The notes beneath the pieces are model-generated. The model had not been told where the DNA came from. It saw only the letters and a list, made by a program, of their open reading frames with translations, and did not search any database. From positions 106,166 to 154,956 of the forward strand of contig PLME01000010.1 in assembly GCA_003142375.1 (NCBI GenBank): 48,791 nt of DNA. Reading direction: 5' to 3'. Made by a program: the position numbers and the translations under genes. Source of the DNA: Dehalococcoidia bacterium (lineage in GTDB: Bacteria > Chloroflexota > Dehalococcoidia > GIF9 > UBA5629). Numbering within the stretch: position 1 is the stretch's first letter; each line of letters begins with the position of its first letter. Positions 17,089 to 26,704 of this stretch are shown in pieces.

Positions 17089-19167
17089 ATGACAAGATCA
17101 TTTCCGCTTGATAAAGTTCGGAATATAGGTATTATCGCGCATATCGATGCCGGCAAGACCACCACGACCGAACGTATTTTATTCTACACCGGCAGGACCT
17201 ATAAGGTCGGCGAAGTGCACGACGGCACGGCAGTCATGGACTGGATGGTGCAGGAAAGGGAACGCGGCATCACCATAACCTCGGCCGCAACCACCTGCCA
17301 CTGGCAGGAACACCGCATAAACATTATTGATACACCGGGCCATGTGGATTTCACGGCCGAAGTTGAGCGCAGCTTGCGCGTACTTGACGGGGGAGTGGTT
17401 GTCCTGGACGCAGTAGCGGGTGTCGAAGCACAGTCCGAGACCGTGTGGCGTCAGGCAGACAGGTATGGCGTTCCCCGCATATGTTTCATTAATAAAATGG
17501 ATAGGGTGGGCGCTGACTTTCAGCGCACTATCGGCATGATTGAGGAGAGGCTTAAGGCTAACACGGTTTCCATACAGCTTCCAATAGGCAGAGAGAGTTT
17601 ATTTGTTGGGGTAGTAGACTTAGTTGCCAACAAAGCCTGGATTTTCCCTGATGAAGTTACCGAGGACCCGCAAGAAACGCCAATACCCGACGATTTAAAA
17701 GAGGAAGCATCTCAAGCAAGGCACACTATGATAGAAAAGCTGGCCGAAAGCGATGACCAGCTCATGCTTAAATACGTAGATAACCAGGATATCGGCATAG
17801 AGGACATCAAAGCTGCCATCAGGCGGCTGACGGTTGCCAACAGGATCGTGCCTATTGTGTGTGGAGCTGCTCTGCGAAACAAGGGAATACAACTGGTGCT
17901 GGACGCCGTTGTCGATTATCTTCCGTCTCCCTTGAATAAACCGCCGTTGAAGGCGATCGATACCGTAAGCGGGCAGGAAGTTGCGCGACCAGCCAGCGAT
18001 GAAGTCCCTTTCAGTGCCCTGGCTTTCAAAGTTGTATCGGATCCCTTTGTAGGCAGGCTGGTCTATTTCAGGGTCTACTCAGGCCGCGTGAAAGTAGGCG
18101 CTCAGATTTACAACGCCAGCAGGAGTACCAGAGAGCGGCTGGGCAGATTGCTTCTGATGCACGCCAATAAACGCGAAGAGATCGATGAAGTCGATACCGG
18201 CTGCATTGCGGCCACGCTCGGCTTGAAGAATACCTTTACAGGCGATACGCTCTGCGAAGCGGGTCAATCCATTCTTCTGGAAGATATTAAGTTCCCCGAG
18301 CCGGTTATTTCTATGGCGGTTGAGCCCAAGAGTAAAGCCGACCAGGATAAGCTGGGAGATGCCCTGGGCAGGCTGTCGGAAGAGGACCCGACTTTCAAAG
18401 TACGTACCAACGAAGAAACAGGGCAGACTATTATATCCGGCATGGGAGAGCTTCATCTTGAGGTCTTGATCGACCGCATGATGAGGGAATTCGGTGTGCA
18501 GGTGCGCGTCGGCAAGCCGCAGGTGGCTTATAAAGAGACGGTCACCGTAGCTGTTGAAGCGGAAGGCCGCTTTATCCGGCAGACTGGCGGACATGGGCAG
18601 TATGGCCACTGCTGGCTTAGAATCGAGCCCGGCGAGCGCAACAGCGGATTTAAATTTGTTAACGGGGTGCGCGGCGGTGATATATCCAGGCAATATATCC
18701 CTGCCATTGAAGCCGGCGTACGTGAAGCACTGGATACCGGGGGATTAAGCGGATATCCGTTGGTTGACGTTACAGTCACGGTTTTCGACGGCAGTGAACA
18801 CGAAGTAGACTCTTCGGAAATGGCCTTTAAGATGGCTGGATCCATAGCTCTAAAAGAGGGTGTAGCCAAGGCCAAACCTGTGGTACTGGAGCCGATCATG
18901 CGGCTGGAAGCGGTGACGCCGGCCTCCTTTATGGGCGACGTTATAGGCGATATCAACTCCAGGCGAGGCCATATCGAAGGCATCGAGACCCACGGCGAAA
19001 CATGTGTTATCCACTGTTTTGTCCCGCTGGCGGAATCGTTCGGGTACACAACAGCATTAAGGTCGCTTACTCAGGGCAGAGCCACCTCTTCGATGGAATT
19101 CGATCATTATAGCGAAGTGCCGGCCAGCATACTTGAGGAAATGTTAGCTAAATCAAAGGGTAGGTAA
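17089..19167 (+). CDS. fusA: Translation elongation factor G
   Basis: This 692-residue translocase hydrolyses GTP to move tRNA and mRNA through the ribosome. The G-domain motifs are complete: AHIDAGKTT (17-25), DTPGHVDF (81-88) and NKMD (135-138), and the switch-I RGITI is present. Domains II to V follow in order to [18 protein letters not shown]. The frame is open further upstream to an ATG at 17032 inside rpsG, but the residues before 17089 are not EF-G-like. The ATG at 17089 has an AGGGTG site 8 bases away and gives the family's usual N-terminus and length. rpsJ begins directly after the stop. No tuf gene follows, unlike the classical str operon. Confidence 0.97.
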   Translation: MTRSFPLDKVRNIGIIAHIDAGKTTTTERILFYTGRTYKVGEVHDGTAVMDWMVQERERGITITSAATTCHWQEHRINIIDTPGHVDFTAEVERSLRVLDGGVVVLDAVAGVEAQSETVWRQADRYGVPRICFINKMDRVGADFQRTIGMIEERLKANTVSIQLPIGRESLFVGVVDLVANKAWIFPDEVTEDPQETPIPDDLKEEASQARHTMIEKLAESDDQLMLKYVDNQDIGIEDIKAAIRRLTVANRIVPIVCGAALRNKGIQLVLDAVVDYLPSPLNKPPLKAIDTVSGQEVARPASDEVPFSALAFKVVSDPFVGRLVYFRVYSGRVKVGAQIYNASRSTRERLGRLLLMHANKREEIDEVDTGCIAATLGLKNTFTGDTLCEAGQSILLEDIKFPEPVISMAVEPKSKADQDKLGDALGRLSEEDPTFKVRTNEETGQTIISGMGELHLEVLIDRMMREFGVQVRVGKPQVAYKETVTVAVEAEGRFIRQTGGHGQYGHCWLRIEPGERNSGFKFVNGVRGGDISRQYIPAIEAGVREALDTGGLSGYPLVDVTVTVFDGSEHEVDSSEMAFKMAGSIALKEGVAKAKPVVLEPIMRLEAVTPASFMGDVIGDINSRRGHIEGIETHGETCVIHCFVPLAESFGYTTALRSLTQGRATSSMEFDHYSEVPASILEEMLAKSKGR

Positions 19168-19476
19168 ATGACCAAGCAGAAGATAAGAATTAAACTGAGG
19201 GGATATGATCACAGGTTGGTGGATCAATCTGCCGGCCAGATCGTTGAAACTGCCATCAAATCCGGCGCAGAGGTCATCGGACCGGTGCCGCTGCCGACCA
19301 GGATTGAGAAGTTCTGTGTCATCCGGTCGCCTCACATCGACAAGGATTCACGTGAACAATTTGAAATACGCACGCATAAAAGGCTGATCGATATCGTAGG
19401 CCCGACCAGCAAGACCATTGATGCTTTGACGCAGTTACAGTTGCCGTCAGGCGTGGAAATCGATATTAGATTATAG
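19168..19476 (+). CDS. rpsJ: 30S ribosomal protein S10
   Basis: This 102-residue protein begins [20 protein letters not shown] and has the [19 protein letters not shown] loop and the [16 protein letters not shown] signature. The motif FEIRTHKR is diagnostic of S10. Besides its place in the subunit head, the S10 family (NusE) binds NusB/NusG in antitermination. The ATG abuts the fusA stop codon with no spacer, so translation is probably coupled. The length is normal for bacteria. Here it links the str genes directly to the S10 cluster. Confidence 0.98.
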   Translation: MTKQKIRIKLRGYDHRLVDQSAGQIVETAIKSGAEVIGPVPLPTRIEKFCVIRSPHIDKDSREQFEIRTHKRLIDIVGPTSKTIDALTQLQLPSGVEIDIRL

Positions 19477-19486
19477 GATTGAAGAT

Positions 19487-20095
19487 ATGGCTGGCATACT
19501 TGGTAAAAAGATAGGCATGACACAGCTTTACAGGGAGAACCTGGAGATAGCCGTGACGGCTATTGAGGCCGGGCCGTGCTGTGTCACGCAGGTTAAAACG
19601 GTTGAAAAGGATAAATATAATGCCGTGCAGATTGGCTTTGGTGAGTCCAAGAAACTGTCCAAGGCTGAAAAAGGCCACCTCAAAGGGAACGGCGATTACA
19701 GGTATCTCCGTGAGCTGCGAATTGATGATGTAAAAGGGTACGAGGTGGGGCAAAAGATTGACGTGACCATATTCAAACCTGGTGACGTCGTACATGTTGA
19801 GGGGATTTCCAAGGGTAAAGGTTTTGCCGGCGGCGTGAAAAGGTATCACTTCCGCGGCGGGCCTAAGACCCACGGTCAATCAGACAGGCACCGCGCTCCC
19901 GGTTCAGTCGGGTCTACAACCACACCGGGCCGTGTATTCAAGGGGCTGCGCATGGCAGGACATATGGGCGCCCGCAAAGTAACGGCACGCAATATCGAAG
20001 TGGTGGAAGTCGACCAGGCAAAGAATATAGTTTTACTCAAAGGCGCAGTACCAGGCGGCAAAAACGGATTACTGCTAATAGAGAGCGCCGCTTAA
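19487..20095 (+). CDS. rplC: 50S ribosomal protein L3
   Basis: This 202-residue protein starts [14 protein letters not shown] and contains the central rRNA-binding extension [24 protein letters not shown] and [15 protein letters not shown]. The final part is [21 protein letters not shown], as in other L3 proteins. L3 is an early assembly protein near the peptidyl-transferase centre. The Shine-Dalgarno signal is weak (GGATTGAAG), but the ATG is 10 bases after rpsJ and the N-terminus fits the family exactly. It lies in the canonical L3-L4-L23 order. Confidence 0.98.
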   Translation: MAGILGKKIGMTQLYRENLEIAVTAIEAGPCCVTQVKTVEKDKYNAVQIGFGESKKLSKAEKGHLKGNGDYRYLRELRIDDVKGYEVGQKIDVTIFKPGDVVHVEGISKGKGFAGGVKRYHFRGGPKTHGQSDRHRAPGSVGSTTTPGRVFKGLRMAGHMGARKVTARNIEVVEVDQAKNIVLLKGAVPGGKNGLLLIESAA

Positions 20096-20106
20096 GGGCT
20101 ATTGTG

Positions 20107-20763
20107 ATGGATTTAGAGGTAATTAATTTAAAAAGCAAAAAGGCTGGCAAAATAAGCGTCAGTGATTATGTCTTCGGTCAGACTGTGAACGAAGCGGTAG
20201 TTCACCAGGCGCTGTTGGCGCAGCTTGCCAATCGCAGGCAGGGTACCGCCGATTCACAGACGCGGTCCGACGTACACAGAAGCACCAAGAAAATGTACGC
20301 CCAGAAACACACGGGCAGGGCAAGGCGGGGCAGTGCGACCTCCCCATTATTGAAGGGAGGCGGAGTTGTTTTCGGCCCGCACCCTCGCAGCTATCGGCAG
20401 GACATGCCTAAAAAGATGCGCCGGCTGGCTTTGCGAAGCGTACTATCAGGCAAGGTGCGCGACGGTGAGTTGAAGATTCTGGATAAGCTGGAGATCAACG
20501 AGCCCAAAACCAAGCTGGTGAACGAGATCCTGGATAGATTGGGAGTTGAGGGGACTGCCATTATCGGTGTGGCCCTGAGCAACGATTATATTACTATGGC
20601 CAGTTCGAATATACCGGGAATCAAGACCACCATGGTCTCGATGCTCAACGTGGCCGACCTGCTTTCTTACAAGATGCTTGTCCTGGATGTCGATGCGATA
20701 AGACGCATCGAAGAGATCTGGGATAAAAAAGAGTCGGACAAGAAAGAAGAGAAGGCAGCATAG
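20107..20763 (+). CDS. rplD: 50S ribosomal protein L4
   Basis: This 218-residue protein has the L4 loop that reaches the exit tunnel: RSDVHRSTKKMYAQKHTGRARRGS followed by PLLKGGGVVFGPHPRSY. The C-terminal globular domain ends with the TTMVSMLNVADLLSYKMLVLDVDA segment and a Lys/Glu-rich tail. A GTG at 20104 directly precedes this ATG in frame; AAGGG at 20094-20098 is 8 bases from the ATG and 5 from the GTG, so the ATG is preferred. In proteobacteria L4 represses its own operon; whether this happens here is not visible. Confidence 0.96.
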   Translation: MDLEVINLKSKKAGKISVSDYVFGQTVNEAVVHQALLAQLANRRQGTADSQTRSDVHRSTKKMYAQKHTGRARRGSATSPLLKGGGVVFGPHPRSYRQDMPKKMRRLALRSVLSGKVRDGELKILDKLEINEPKTKLVNEILDRLGVEGTAIIGVALSNDYITMASSNIPGIKTTMVSMLNVADLLSYKMLVLDVDAIRRIEEIWDKKESDKKEEKAA

Positions 20764-20789
20764 ATTTCTAAGAGGATTAATGTAAGTTT

Positions 20790-21074
20790 ATGGATATATA
20801 TGAAGTGCTTCGCAGGCCGCTCGTAACTGAGAAGAGCACCCGCCTCTCTGAGGAGAGCAAATACGTCTTCGAAGTGAATAAAAAGGCTAACAAAGGCGAG
20901 GTAAAGAAGGCGGTGGAGAAGGCTTTTAAAGTGGGCGTGGTGAATGTCAATATTATCCAGGTGCCCGGCGAAACTAAGAAACTGGGCAGGCGAGAGGTAA
21001 CCAGCCCGCGCTGGAAAAAAGCAATCGTAACACTCAAAGAAGGCGATAAAATACAGCTCTTTGAGGGAGTGTAA
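20790..21074 (+). CDS. rplW: 50S ribosomal protein L23
   Basis: This 94-residue protein begins MDIYEVLRRPLVTEKS, the diagnostic L23 N-terminus, with the KKANKGEVKKAVEKAFKV helix and VNVNIIQVPGETKKLGRR. L23 lies at the tunnel exit and is the docking site for trigger factor and SRP. The nearest Shine-Dalgarno match (AGAGG) is unusually far, about 14 bases from the ATG, but an in-frame stop just upstream excludes an earlier start. The 133-base spacer to rplB is not empty; it holds a 31-codon gene. Confidence 0.97.
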   Translation: MDIYEVLRRPLVTEKSTRLSEESKYVFEVNKKANKGEVKKAVEKAFKVGVVNVNIIQVPGETKKLGRREVTSPRWKKAIVTLKEGDKIQLFEGV

Positions 21075-21091
21075 GATAACAGGAGTAGAAA

Positions 21092-21187
21092 TTGGGTTCT
21101 GTTATAAAGAAACGCAAAAAGAAGATGGCGAAGCATAAGCATCGTAAGCTCTTGAGAAAGAACCGATGGCAAAGACGTCATCCGTAA
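21092..21187 (+). CDS. bS22-like small ribosomal protein (AURKAIP1/COX24 domain)
   Basis: A TTG start at 21092 opens a 31-codon frame that ends in TAA at 21185-21187. The product is very basic: GSVIKKRKKKMAKHKHRK followed by LLRKNRWQRRHP. From memory of the family, this matches the short bacterial proteins with a COX24/AURKAIP1 (DUF1713) domain, including mycobacterial bS22, which binds near the decoding centre of the 30S subunit and is homologous to mitochondrial mS38. A strong AGGAG (21081-21085) lies 6 bases before the TTG, better than the sites of both neighbours. The position between rplW and rplB supports a ribosomal role. The pattern covers the whole length, so chance is unlikely. Function in this organism is inferred. 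Confidence 0.85.
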   Translation: MGSVIKKRKKKMAKHKHRKLLRKNRWQRRHP

Positions 21188-21207
21188 AAAGCTAGGAGTA
21201 GTTAGAT

Positions 21208-22038
21208 TTGGCTTTAAAGATATTTCGCCCTACATCTCCCGGCCGTCGCGGAATGGTAAAGATATCGTTTGATGATATCACCAAGACCGAGCCGGAAAAG
21301 TCGCTGCTGGTTCCTCAGAAGAGAAAGGCCGGAAGGAACAGCAGGGGCGTTATTACAACGCGCCACAGGGGCGGCGGCGCCAAACGCAGGACACGAATCA
21401 TAGATTTTAAACGCGATAAGCTCGGCGTTCCGGGTAAAGTGGCTGCAGTCGAGTATGATCCCGGCCGCTCCGCCCGCATAGCCCTGATTTTCTACGCAGA
21501 TGGCGAGAAACGCTATATGCTGTGCCCCCTGGGACTGGGCGTCGGCGATTTAATCTTGGCGGGTGCGGATGCTGAAATTAAGCCTGGGAACAATTTGCCG
21601 CTGGGGAATATCCCCTCGGGCACCATGATACATAACCTGGAGTTCGAACCCAATAAGGGCGGACAGATAGTCAGAAGCGCCGGCACGGCTGCCCAGTTGC
21701 TCGGCCGCGAGGATAAATATGCCACGGTGCGCTTGCCCTCCGGAGAGGTAAGGCGGTTTTTGATCGAGTGCCGGGCCACTATCGGCCAGGTAGGCAACCT
21801 GGACCACCAGAATGTTAAATCAGGCAAAGCAGGCCGAATAAGGCTGCTAGGACGGCGGCCCAAGGTCAGGGGTTCAGCCATGAGCCCGCGTGACCATCCG
21901 CATGGAGGCGGCGAAGGCAGATCACCGCGCGGTATGGCCCCCAAGACACCACAGGGTAAACCGGCTTTGGGCCACAGGACCCGCACCGGAAAGCCTTCGG
22001 ATAAATTGATTGTCAGGCGCAGGTATGCCGATAAATAA
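21208..22038 (+). CDS. rplB: 50S ribosomal protein L2
   Basis: This 276-residue protein starts with TTG at 21208, preceded by AGGAG at 21194-21198. It begins [16 protein letters not shown] and holds [26 protein letters not shown] and the conserved [20 protein letters not shown] loop, whose histidine is essential for peptidyl transferase in other bacteria. L2 bridges the subunits and supports the peptidyl-transferase centre. The C-terminus ends with [11 protein letters not shown]. Its length is typical. An ATT upstream is not needed, since the TTG gives the family's N-terminus. Confidence 0.98.
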   Translation: MALKIFRPTSPGRRGMVKISFDDITKTEPEKSLLVPQKRKAGRNSRGVITTRHRGGGAKRRTRIIDFKRDKLGVPGKVAAVEYDPGRSARIALIFYADGEKRYMLCPLGLGVGDLILAGADAEIKPGNNLPLGNIPSGTMIHNLEFEPNKGGQIVRSAGTAAQLLGREDKYATVRLPSGEVRRFLIECRATIGQVGNLDHQNVKSGKAGRIRLLGRRPKVRGSAMSPRDHPHGGGEGRSPRGMAPKTPQGKPALGHRTRTGKPSDKLIVRRRYADK

Positions 22039-22053
22039 AGAGGTAAAGTAAGT

Positions 22054-22347
22054 ATGTCACGTTCAGCGAGAAAGGGCCCATATTGTCATCCCAAGCTGCT
22101 GAAAAAAATTGAGGCGCTTAATAAAAAGGGCGAGAAACAGGTCATTAAGACCTGGGCCCGCTCTTCCACCGTTATGCCCGAAATGATCGGTCATACGATC
22201 GGTGTGCATGATGGAAGGCGCCACGTGCCCATTTTCGTGACTGAAAATATGGTCGGACACAAGCTGGGCGAGTTTGCCATAACGCGCACATTCCGCGGCC
22301 ACGTCGGCAAGGCAACCGCAGCGCCAGCGCCGGTTAAGAAGCCGTAA
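22054..22347 (+). CDS. rpsS: 30S ribosomal protein S19
   Basis: This 97-residue protein begins [17 protein letters not shown] and contains [44 protein letters not shown], the S19 core in which WSRRSTI is replaced by WARSSTV. S19 lies in the head of the 30S subunit and contacts S13. The C-terminus carries a short Ala/Pro/Lys tail. The site AAAGAGGT precedes the ATG. It is in the usual L2-S19-L22 order with a 15-base gap after rplB. Confidence 0.97.
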   Translation: MSRSARKGPYCHPKLLKKIEALNKKGEKQVIKTWARSSTVMPEMIGHTIGVHDGRRHVPIFVTENMVGHKLGEFAITRTFRGHVGKATAAPAPVKKP

Positions 22348-22358
22348 GCAGGTAGAAA

Positions 22359-22697
22359 ATGAGAGTAGGAGCAGTAGTTAAAGATTTAGGCATACCGCCC
22401 CGCAAGGTAAGGCTTGTGGTGGATATGGTGCGCGGTAAAAAAGTGGAAGACGCCATCAATATTCTTAAATTCACCCCCACGCCCGCAGCCAAGGCTGTCG
22501 CCAAGCTGATTAAATCTGCCTCGGCCAATGCCGAAAATAACTTTCAGATGGACCCTGCTGAATTAAAAGTAGTTTATATTGCAGCCGACGAAGCCCGCAC
22601 GCTTAAAAGGTACAGGCCTCAGTCCAGGGGCCGCTATAGCCCCATATTGAAGCGGGCCACGCATGTCAAGGTTTTGGTTTCCGAGGAGGAAAAATAA
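22359..22697 (+). CDS. rplV: 50S ribosomal protein L22
   Basis: This 112-residue protein has the L22 signatures PPRKVRLVVDMVRGKKVEDAINIL and AEARTL-like VVYIAADEARTLKRYRPQSRGR. The latter includes the beta-hairpin that lines the exit tunnel and is the site of macrolide-resistance changes elsewhere; nothing unusual is seen in it. The stop codon directly abuts the TTG start of rpsC, and the GAGGAGG inside the last codons serves as the rpsC ribosome site. Confidence 0.97.
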   Translation: MRVGAVVKDLGIPPRKVRLVVDMVRGKKVEDAINILKFTPTPAAKAVAKLIKSASANAENNFQMDPAELKVVYIAADEARTLKRYRPQSRGRYSPILKRATHVKVLVSEEEK

Positions 22698-23369
22698 TTG
22701 GGACATAAAGTACACCCCTACGGTTTCAGGATCGGAGTCGTACGCGGCTGGAAGGCCAAATGGTACGATGAAAAACATTATATGGAAACCCTGCATGATG
22801 ACCTAAAGCTGAGGAGGGCCATCAAAGAAAGGCTGCGCGAGGGGGCGGTAGCCAGGGTGGAGCTCGACCGTCAGGGGAACGATATATTAGTTACAATATT
22901 CACCGCCCGTCCCGGCATCGTGATAGGCAGGGGCGGACAGCGGGCCGAAGAATTGAGATCTGAATTGGAGAGGACCTGCGCCAGGAAAGTTAAACTATCC
23001 ATCAAGGAAGTCGAACAGCCTGAGATCGAGGCCGCGCTGGTTGCGCGCAATATTGCTGACTCGCTCGAAAGGCGTGTTGCTTTCAGGCGTGCCATGAAAC
23101 AGGCAGCTTTTAAGACCCGGCAGGCCGGGGCAAAGGGTATTAAGATCAGTTGTGCCGGAAGGCTGGGCGGCGCTGAAATCGCCAGGCGGGAAACCATTCA
23201 CGAAGGCCAGTTGCCGCTGCATACTTTGAGCGCGGATATCGATTACGGTTTCGCTGAAGCCGCAACCACCATGGGCAATATCGGCGTTAAAGTATGGATT
23301 TATAAGGGGCGAATTATACCTGAAGTAAGGAGAGAAAGTGTTACAACCGAAACGAGTGAAGTATCGTAA
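22698..23369 (+). CDS. rpsC: 30S ribosomal protein S3
   Basis: This 223-residue protein starts with TTG directly after the rplV stop and begins [22 protein letters not shown]. It contains the KH domain loop GRGGQ in [17 protein letters not shown] and the [15 protein letters not shown] signature of the C-terminal domain. S3 forms part of the mRNA entry tunnel and helicase. The GAGGAGG ribosome site is inside rplV. The last 32 bases overlap rplP, which suggests strong coupling. Confidence 0.98.
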   Translation: MGHKVHPYGFRIGVVRGWKAKWYDEKHYMETLHDDLKLRRAIKERLREGAVARVELDRQGNDILVTIFTARPGIVIGRGGQRAEELRSELERTCARKVKLSIKEVEQPEIEAALVARNIADSLERRVAFRRAMKQAAFKTRQAGAKGIKISCAGRLGGAEIARRETIHEGQLPLHTLSADIDYGFAEAATTMGNIGVKVWIYKGRIIPEVRRESVTTETSEVS

Positions 23370-23778
23370 GTGCCACCGCGGCCACCTGCGTGGTAAAGCA
23401 CAATCGGGTAATACGATTGTCTTCGGCGACTTCGGAATGCAGGCCGGTGAGGCCCATTGGATTACCTCAAGGCAGATCGAAGCGGCACGCCGTGTTATAG
23501 TACGTTACCTCCGCCGAGGCGGACAGGTATGGATCCGTATCTTTCCGGATAAATCGGTTACCAAGAAACCGGCTGAAACCCGTATGGGCAGCGGAAAAGG
23601 CGCTGTGGACCATTGGGTAGCCGTGGTAAAGCCCGGCCGGATGCTATTTGAGATCGGCGGCATAAAAGAGAATATGGCTAAAGAAGCGCTCACGTTGGCC
23701 GCTTATAAATTACCGATAAAGACCAGATTTGTAGCACGTGAGACCATTAAAGAAGAGGTAAAAGGTGAAACTCACTGA
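23338..23778 (+). CDS. rplP: 50S ribosomal protein L16
   Basis: This 146-residue protein starts with GTG at 23338, inside rpsC, preceded by AAGGAG. It begins [18 protein letters not shown] and has the [21 protein letters not shown] and [21 protein letters not shown] segments that are diagnostic of L16. L16 positions the A-site tRNA on the large subunit. The overlap of 32 bases with rpsC and 14 bases with rpmC shows a tightly packed, translationally coupled set. Confidence 0.97.
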   Translation: MLQPKRVKYRKCHRGHLRGKAQSGNTIVFGDFGMQAGEAHWITSRQIEAARRVIVRYLRRGGQVWIRIFPDKSVTKKPAETRMGSGKGAVDHWVAVVKPGRMLFEIGGIKENMAKEALTLAAYKLPIKTRFVARETIKEEVKGETH

Positions 23779-23962
23779 GATCAAGGCATTGGGAGATGCC
23801 GAACTGCAAAAAAAATTGGAGGAAGCTCATCAAGAGCTGTTTAACCTGCGCTTCAAGCTGTCAACCAGGCAACTGGTGAACCATCGCCAGTTACCGGCTG
23901 TAAGGAAAAGGATCGCCAGGATAAACACTATCATACGCGAGAGAGAGCTTGGCAAGAAATAG
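23765..23962 (+). CDS. rpmC: 50S ribosomal protein L29
   Basis: This 65-residue protein starts with GTG at 23765 and overlaps rplP by 14 bases. It has the two-helix L29 pattern [30 protein letters not shown] and ends with [17 protein letters not shown]29 sits at the tunnel exit beside L23. The length is normal. AAGAGGT lies just upstream. Confidence 0.96.
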   Translation: MKLTEIKALGDAELQKKLEEAHQELFNLRFKLSTRQLVNHRQLPAVRKRIARINTIIRERELGKK

Positions 23963-23964
23963 AG

Positions 23965-24264
23965 ATGGAAAAAAACCGTAAAACCAGGATCGGTAAGGTT
24001 ACCAGCAACAAGATGAATAAGACGGTTGTTGTGCAGGCGGAGAGCCTGCACAGGCATCCCCTGTATCACAAAGTTGTCAGGCAATCCACCCGCTTCAAGG
24101 CACATGATGAGAACAATGAATGCAATATCGGCGATGTGGTAAAAATCGCTGAAACCCGGCCGCTTTCTAAAGATAAAAGGTGGCGGATAGTGGAAATAAT
24201 TTCAAAAGCAGATATAGTCGGCATCTTAAAAGACGATGTAGATCAGGGAAATCAGGAGAACTGA
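23965..24264 (+). CDS. rpsQ: 30S ribosomal protein S17
   Basis: This 99-residue protein has the OB-fold S17 signature [19 protein letters not shown] and the [19 protein letters not shown] and [21 protein letters not shown] motifs. S17 binds helices 7 and 11 of 16S rRNA. The ATG lies 2 bases after the rpmC stop and no strong ribosome site is present, which fits translational coupling. A short acidic tail after the core adds about 12 residues to the usual length. Confidence 0.97.
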   Translation: MEKNRKTRIGKVTSNKMNKTVVVQAESLHRHPLYHKVVRQSTRFKAHDENNECNIGDVVKIAETRPLSKDKRWRIVEIISKADIVGILKDDVDQGNQEN

Positions 24265-24265
24265 A

Positions 24266-24634
24266 GTGATTCAGACTTTAACCAGACTTAAGGTAGCGGA
24301 TAACACAGGTGCGCGTCAGGTAATGTGCATAGGTGTGCCCGGCGGTACGCGCAGGCGCTATGCTACCTTGGGTGATGTGATCACCTGCAGCGTTAAACGC
24401 GCGATACCGGGCGGCGTAGTTAAGAAAGGTGAGGTGGTCAAAGCGGTAGTAGTAAGGATTTCCAACCATCACCACAGGCCGGACGGTTCCTACGTGCGCT
24501 TTGACGATAATGCCGCGGTCATCCTGGATGATAAAGGCAACCCTAAGGGAACCCGCATATTCGGACCGGTGGCGAGGGAGCTGAGGGACAAGAATTTTAT
24601 GAAAATAATTTCACTGGCACCAGAGGTGCTCTAA
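24266..24634 (+). CDS. rplN: 50S ribosomal protein L14
   Basis: This 122-residue protein begins with GTG and reads [23 protein letters not shown], the diagnostic L14 N-terminus. It contains [23 protein letters not shown] and the [29 protein letters not shown] signature. L14 lies at the subunit interface and binds silencing factor RsfS in other bacteria. An AGGAG site within the end of rpsQ is about 8 bases from the start. The length is exactly the bacterial norm. Confidence 0.98.
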   Translation: MIQTLTRLKVADNTGARQVMCIGVPGGTRRRYATLGDVITCSVKRAIPGGVVKKGEVVKAVVVRISNHHHRPDGSYVRFDDNAAVILDDKGNPKGTRIFGPVARELRDKNFMKIISLAPEVL

Positions 24635-24636
24635 AA

Positions 24637-24948
24637 ATGAAGATACGGAAGAATGATAACGTCCTTATCATAGCAGGCAAGGACAAGGGTAAAAAAGGCA
24701 AGGTGCGCAAGGCTTTACCGGATAAGAATAGCGTAATCGTTGAAGGTCTGAATTTAATTAAGCGGCATTCCAAGACCAAAGGCAAGACCAGGCAGGCAGG
24801 TATTATCGAGATGGAAGGGCCCGTCCACATTTCCAATGTCATGGTGATCTGCAACAAATGCAATAAGCCGGCCCGTGTCGGCTCCAGGATACTGGACGAC
24901 GGTAAAAAGGCCAGGTTCTGCCACAATTGCACTGAGATTATTGATTAA
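24637..24948 (+). CDS. rplX: 50S ribosomal protein L24, zinc-binding form
   Basis: This 103-residue protein has the KOW motif in NVLIIAGKDKGKKGKVRKAL and the GIIEMEGPVHISNVMVI segment. The C-terminal part carries two CxxC pairs, C72-x2-C75 and C95-x2-C98, a zinc-ribbon form seen in some bacteria. L24 starts assembly of the large subunit. It is preceded by AGAGGTG in the end of rplN and starts 2 bases after its stop. Confidence 0.97.
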   Translation: MKIRKNDNVLIIAGKDKGKKGKVRKALPDKNSVIVEGLNLIKRHSKTKGKTRQAGIIEMEGPVHISNVMVICNKCNKPARVGSRILDDGKKARFCHNCTEIID

Positions 24949-24966
24949 ATAGAGGTAACCCGATAG

Positions 24967-25509
24967 ATGGTAAGGCTAAAAGACAGATATACAAAAGAGA
25001 TCGTGCCGCAGCTGATTAAGAAGTTCGGCTACAGGAACATTATGGAAGTTCCCAGGGTCAACAAGATCGTCCTCAACCTGGGCATGGGCGAATCGCTGTC
25101 CAATCCCAAAGCCATGGAAGCGGCCGAGAAGGACCTGACCTCCATTGCGGGCCAGCATCCTGTGGTTACCAAGGCCAAGAAGTCCATTGCTGCCTTTAAA
25201 TTGAGGGCGGGCGTTCCCATCGGCATGATGGTAACCCTGCGCGACAAGAGGATGTATGAATTCCTCGACAAGCTGGTAAGCGTGGTCCTGCCCAGGATCC
25301 GCGATTTTCAGGGCGTACCCAGGGACGCATTTGACGGCCAGGGCAATTACACGCTGGGCATGAAAGAGCAAATTGTCTTCCCCGAGATAGAATATGATAA
25401 GGTCGACAAGACCAGGGGAATAGAAATTACGATTGTGACAAGTGCCAAGACAGACGAGGACGGCAGACGGTTGCTTGAAGCAATCGGCATGCCTTTTAAG
25501 AAAAATTAG
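24967..25509 (+). CDS. rplE: 50S ribosomal protein L5
   Basis: This 180-residue protein begins [21 protein letters not shown] and has the [34 protein letters not shown] and [19 protein letters not shown] signatures. L5 binds 5S rRNA and the P-site tRNA loop. AGAGGT lies about 10 bases before the ATG. Its length matches the usual 179-180 residues. It sits in the canonical L24-L5-S14 order. Confidence 0.98.
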   Translation: MVRLKDRYTKEIVPQLIKKFGYRNIMEVPRVNKIVLNLGMGESLSNPKAMEAAEKDLTSIAGQHPVVTKAKKSIAAFKLRAGVPIGMMVTLRDKRMYEFLDKLVSVVLPRIRDFQGVPRDAFDGQGNYTLGMKEQIVFPEIEYDKVDKTRGIEITIVTSAKTDEDGRRLLEAIGMPFKKN

Positions 25510-25521
25510 TAAGGTAAAGTA

Positions 25522-25707
25522 ATGTCAAAACTTTGTAAGATGGTTAAAGCAAGCCGACCCCCGAAGTACAAGGTGCAACAGCACAACCGTTGCAAGCTGT
25601 GTGGAAGGCCAAGGGCCTACATAAGGAAATTTGGCATTTGCCGCATATGCTTCCGCACGCTGGCCTTGAACGGTGAATTGCCCGGGGTACAGAAATCCAG
25701 CTGGTAA
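25522..25707 (+). CDS. rpsN: 30S ribosomal protein S14, zinc-binding type
   Basis: This 61-residue protein is the short C+ form of S14 with C24-x2-C27 and C40-x2-C43 in [23 protein letters not shown]. It binds one zinc ion and completes assembly of the 30S head. No second, zinc-free paralog is in this window. AAGGT precedes the ATG and rplE ends 12 bases before it. Confidence 0.98.
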   Translation: MSKLCKMVKASRPPKYKVQQHNRCKLCGRPRAYIRKFGICRICFRTLALNGELPGVQKSSW

Positions 25708-25732
25708 TATAAGTAGACGGAGTTGTTTATCA

Positions 25733-26125
25733 ATGGTTACTGATCCGATAGCCGATTTATTGACTAGGGTTCGCAATGCCGCCATGGCGCGCCACGACAG
25801 CGTGCTGGTGCCTGCTTCCAAGATGAAAATTGCGATGACCAAAATCCTCAAGGACGAGGGATTCATCGCCGATTACTCCATCACTAAAGGCGAAACTCAG
25901 CGCGTGATTAAGATCACACTCAAATATATTGATAAACAGTCGGCTTTCATCGGATTGGAACGCGTGAGTAAACCCGGGCTCAGGGTCTACAGCGGCAAAG
26001 GAGAAATACCGAGGGTATTCGGCGGCCTGGGCATTTCTATTTTATCTACGTCCAAAGGGATTATGACCGGCCAGGAAGCCTGGAAGAATAACCTTGGCGG
26101 CGAAGTATTATGTTATGTATGGTAA
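25733..26125 (+). CDS. rpsH: 30S ribosomal protein S8
   Basis: This 130-residue protein begins [23 protein letters not shown], the S8 N-terminus, and ends with the signature [26 protein letters not shown]. The frame is open to an upstream ATG at 25673, but those 20 residues lie inside rpsN and are not S8-like; GACGGAG at about 25716 supports the ATG at 25733. S8 binds helix 21 of 16S rRNA and in E. coli represses the spc operon. Confidence 0.97.
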   Translation: MVTDPIADLLTRVRNAAMARHDSVLVPASKMKIAMTKILKDEGFIADYSITKGETQRVIKITLKYIDKQSAFIGLERVSKPGLRVYSGKGEIPRVFGGLGISILSTSKGIMTGQEAWKNNLGGEVLCYVW

Positions 26126-26147
26126 TTGAACTCAGAGAGGTGAATCT

Positions 26148-26702
26148 GTGTCTCGTATAGGACGAATGCCCGTAGTCATCCCTGCCGGGGTTAAGGTTAA
26201 AATCCAAGGCAGGGAAATTACTGTTGAAGGAAGCAAGGGTAAATTGACCCGCGAGTTTCATCCTGATATTAAAGTTGCTCAGGAAGATGGAAAACTGGTA
26301 GTTACGCGGTCCAGTGATAACAGACTGCAGCGTTCCCTGCATGGCTTGACCAGGTCGTTGTTGAACAATATGGTTGAAGGCGTAACCAAGGGATTTGAAA
26401 AGAACCTAGAGCTGAGCGGTGTCGGCTACCGTGCGCAAAAGGCCGGCAACAAGCTGACATTGCAGATCGGATACAGCCACCCGGTGGAATTCGATCAGCC
26501 CAAGGGCATTGATATAACCGTTGACGGCACAACCAAGATACGCATTTCCGGTATCGATAAAGAGCTGGTAGGCGAAACGGCGGCTGAGATAAGAAGGATA
26601 CGCATTCCCGACGCATATAAGGGTAAAGGTGTCAAATACGCCGGCGAACGTCTGCGCCTGAAGCCGGGTAAAGCAGGCAAGACCGCTACCAAAGGGAAAT
26701 AA
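26148..26702 (+). CDS. rplF: 50S ribosomal protein L6
   Basis: This 184-residue protein starts with GTG, 6 bases after AGAGGTG. It begins [30 protein letters not shown] and contains the paired L6 folds ending in [28 protein letters not shown]6 lies near the sarcin-ricin loop and the factor-binding site. The length is usual for bacteria, and the C-terminal Lys-rich tail is typical. Confidence 0.98.
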   Translation: MSRIGRMPVVIPAGVKVKIQGREITVEGSKGKLTREFHPDIKVAQEDGKLVVTRSSDNRLQRSLHGLTRSLLNNMVEGVTKGFEKNLELSGVGYRAQKAGNKLTLQIGYSHPVEFDQPKGIDITVDGTTKIRISGIDKELVGETAAEIRRIRIPDAYKGKGVKYAGERLRLKPGKAGKTATKGK

Positions 26703-26704
26703 AA

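Noticed and set aside
25673-25732. Upstream ATG in the rpsH frame inside rpsN
   Set aside because: The extra 20 residues are the rpsN region read in another frame; S8 begins VTDPIADLL at 25733.
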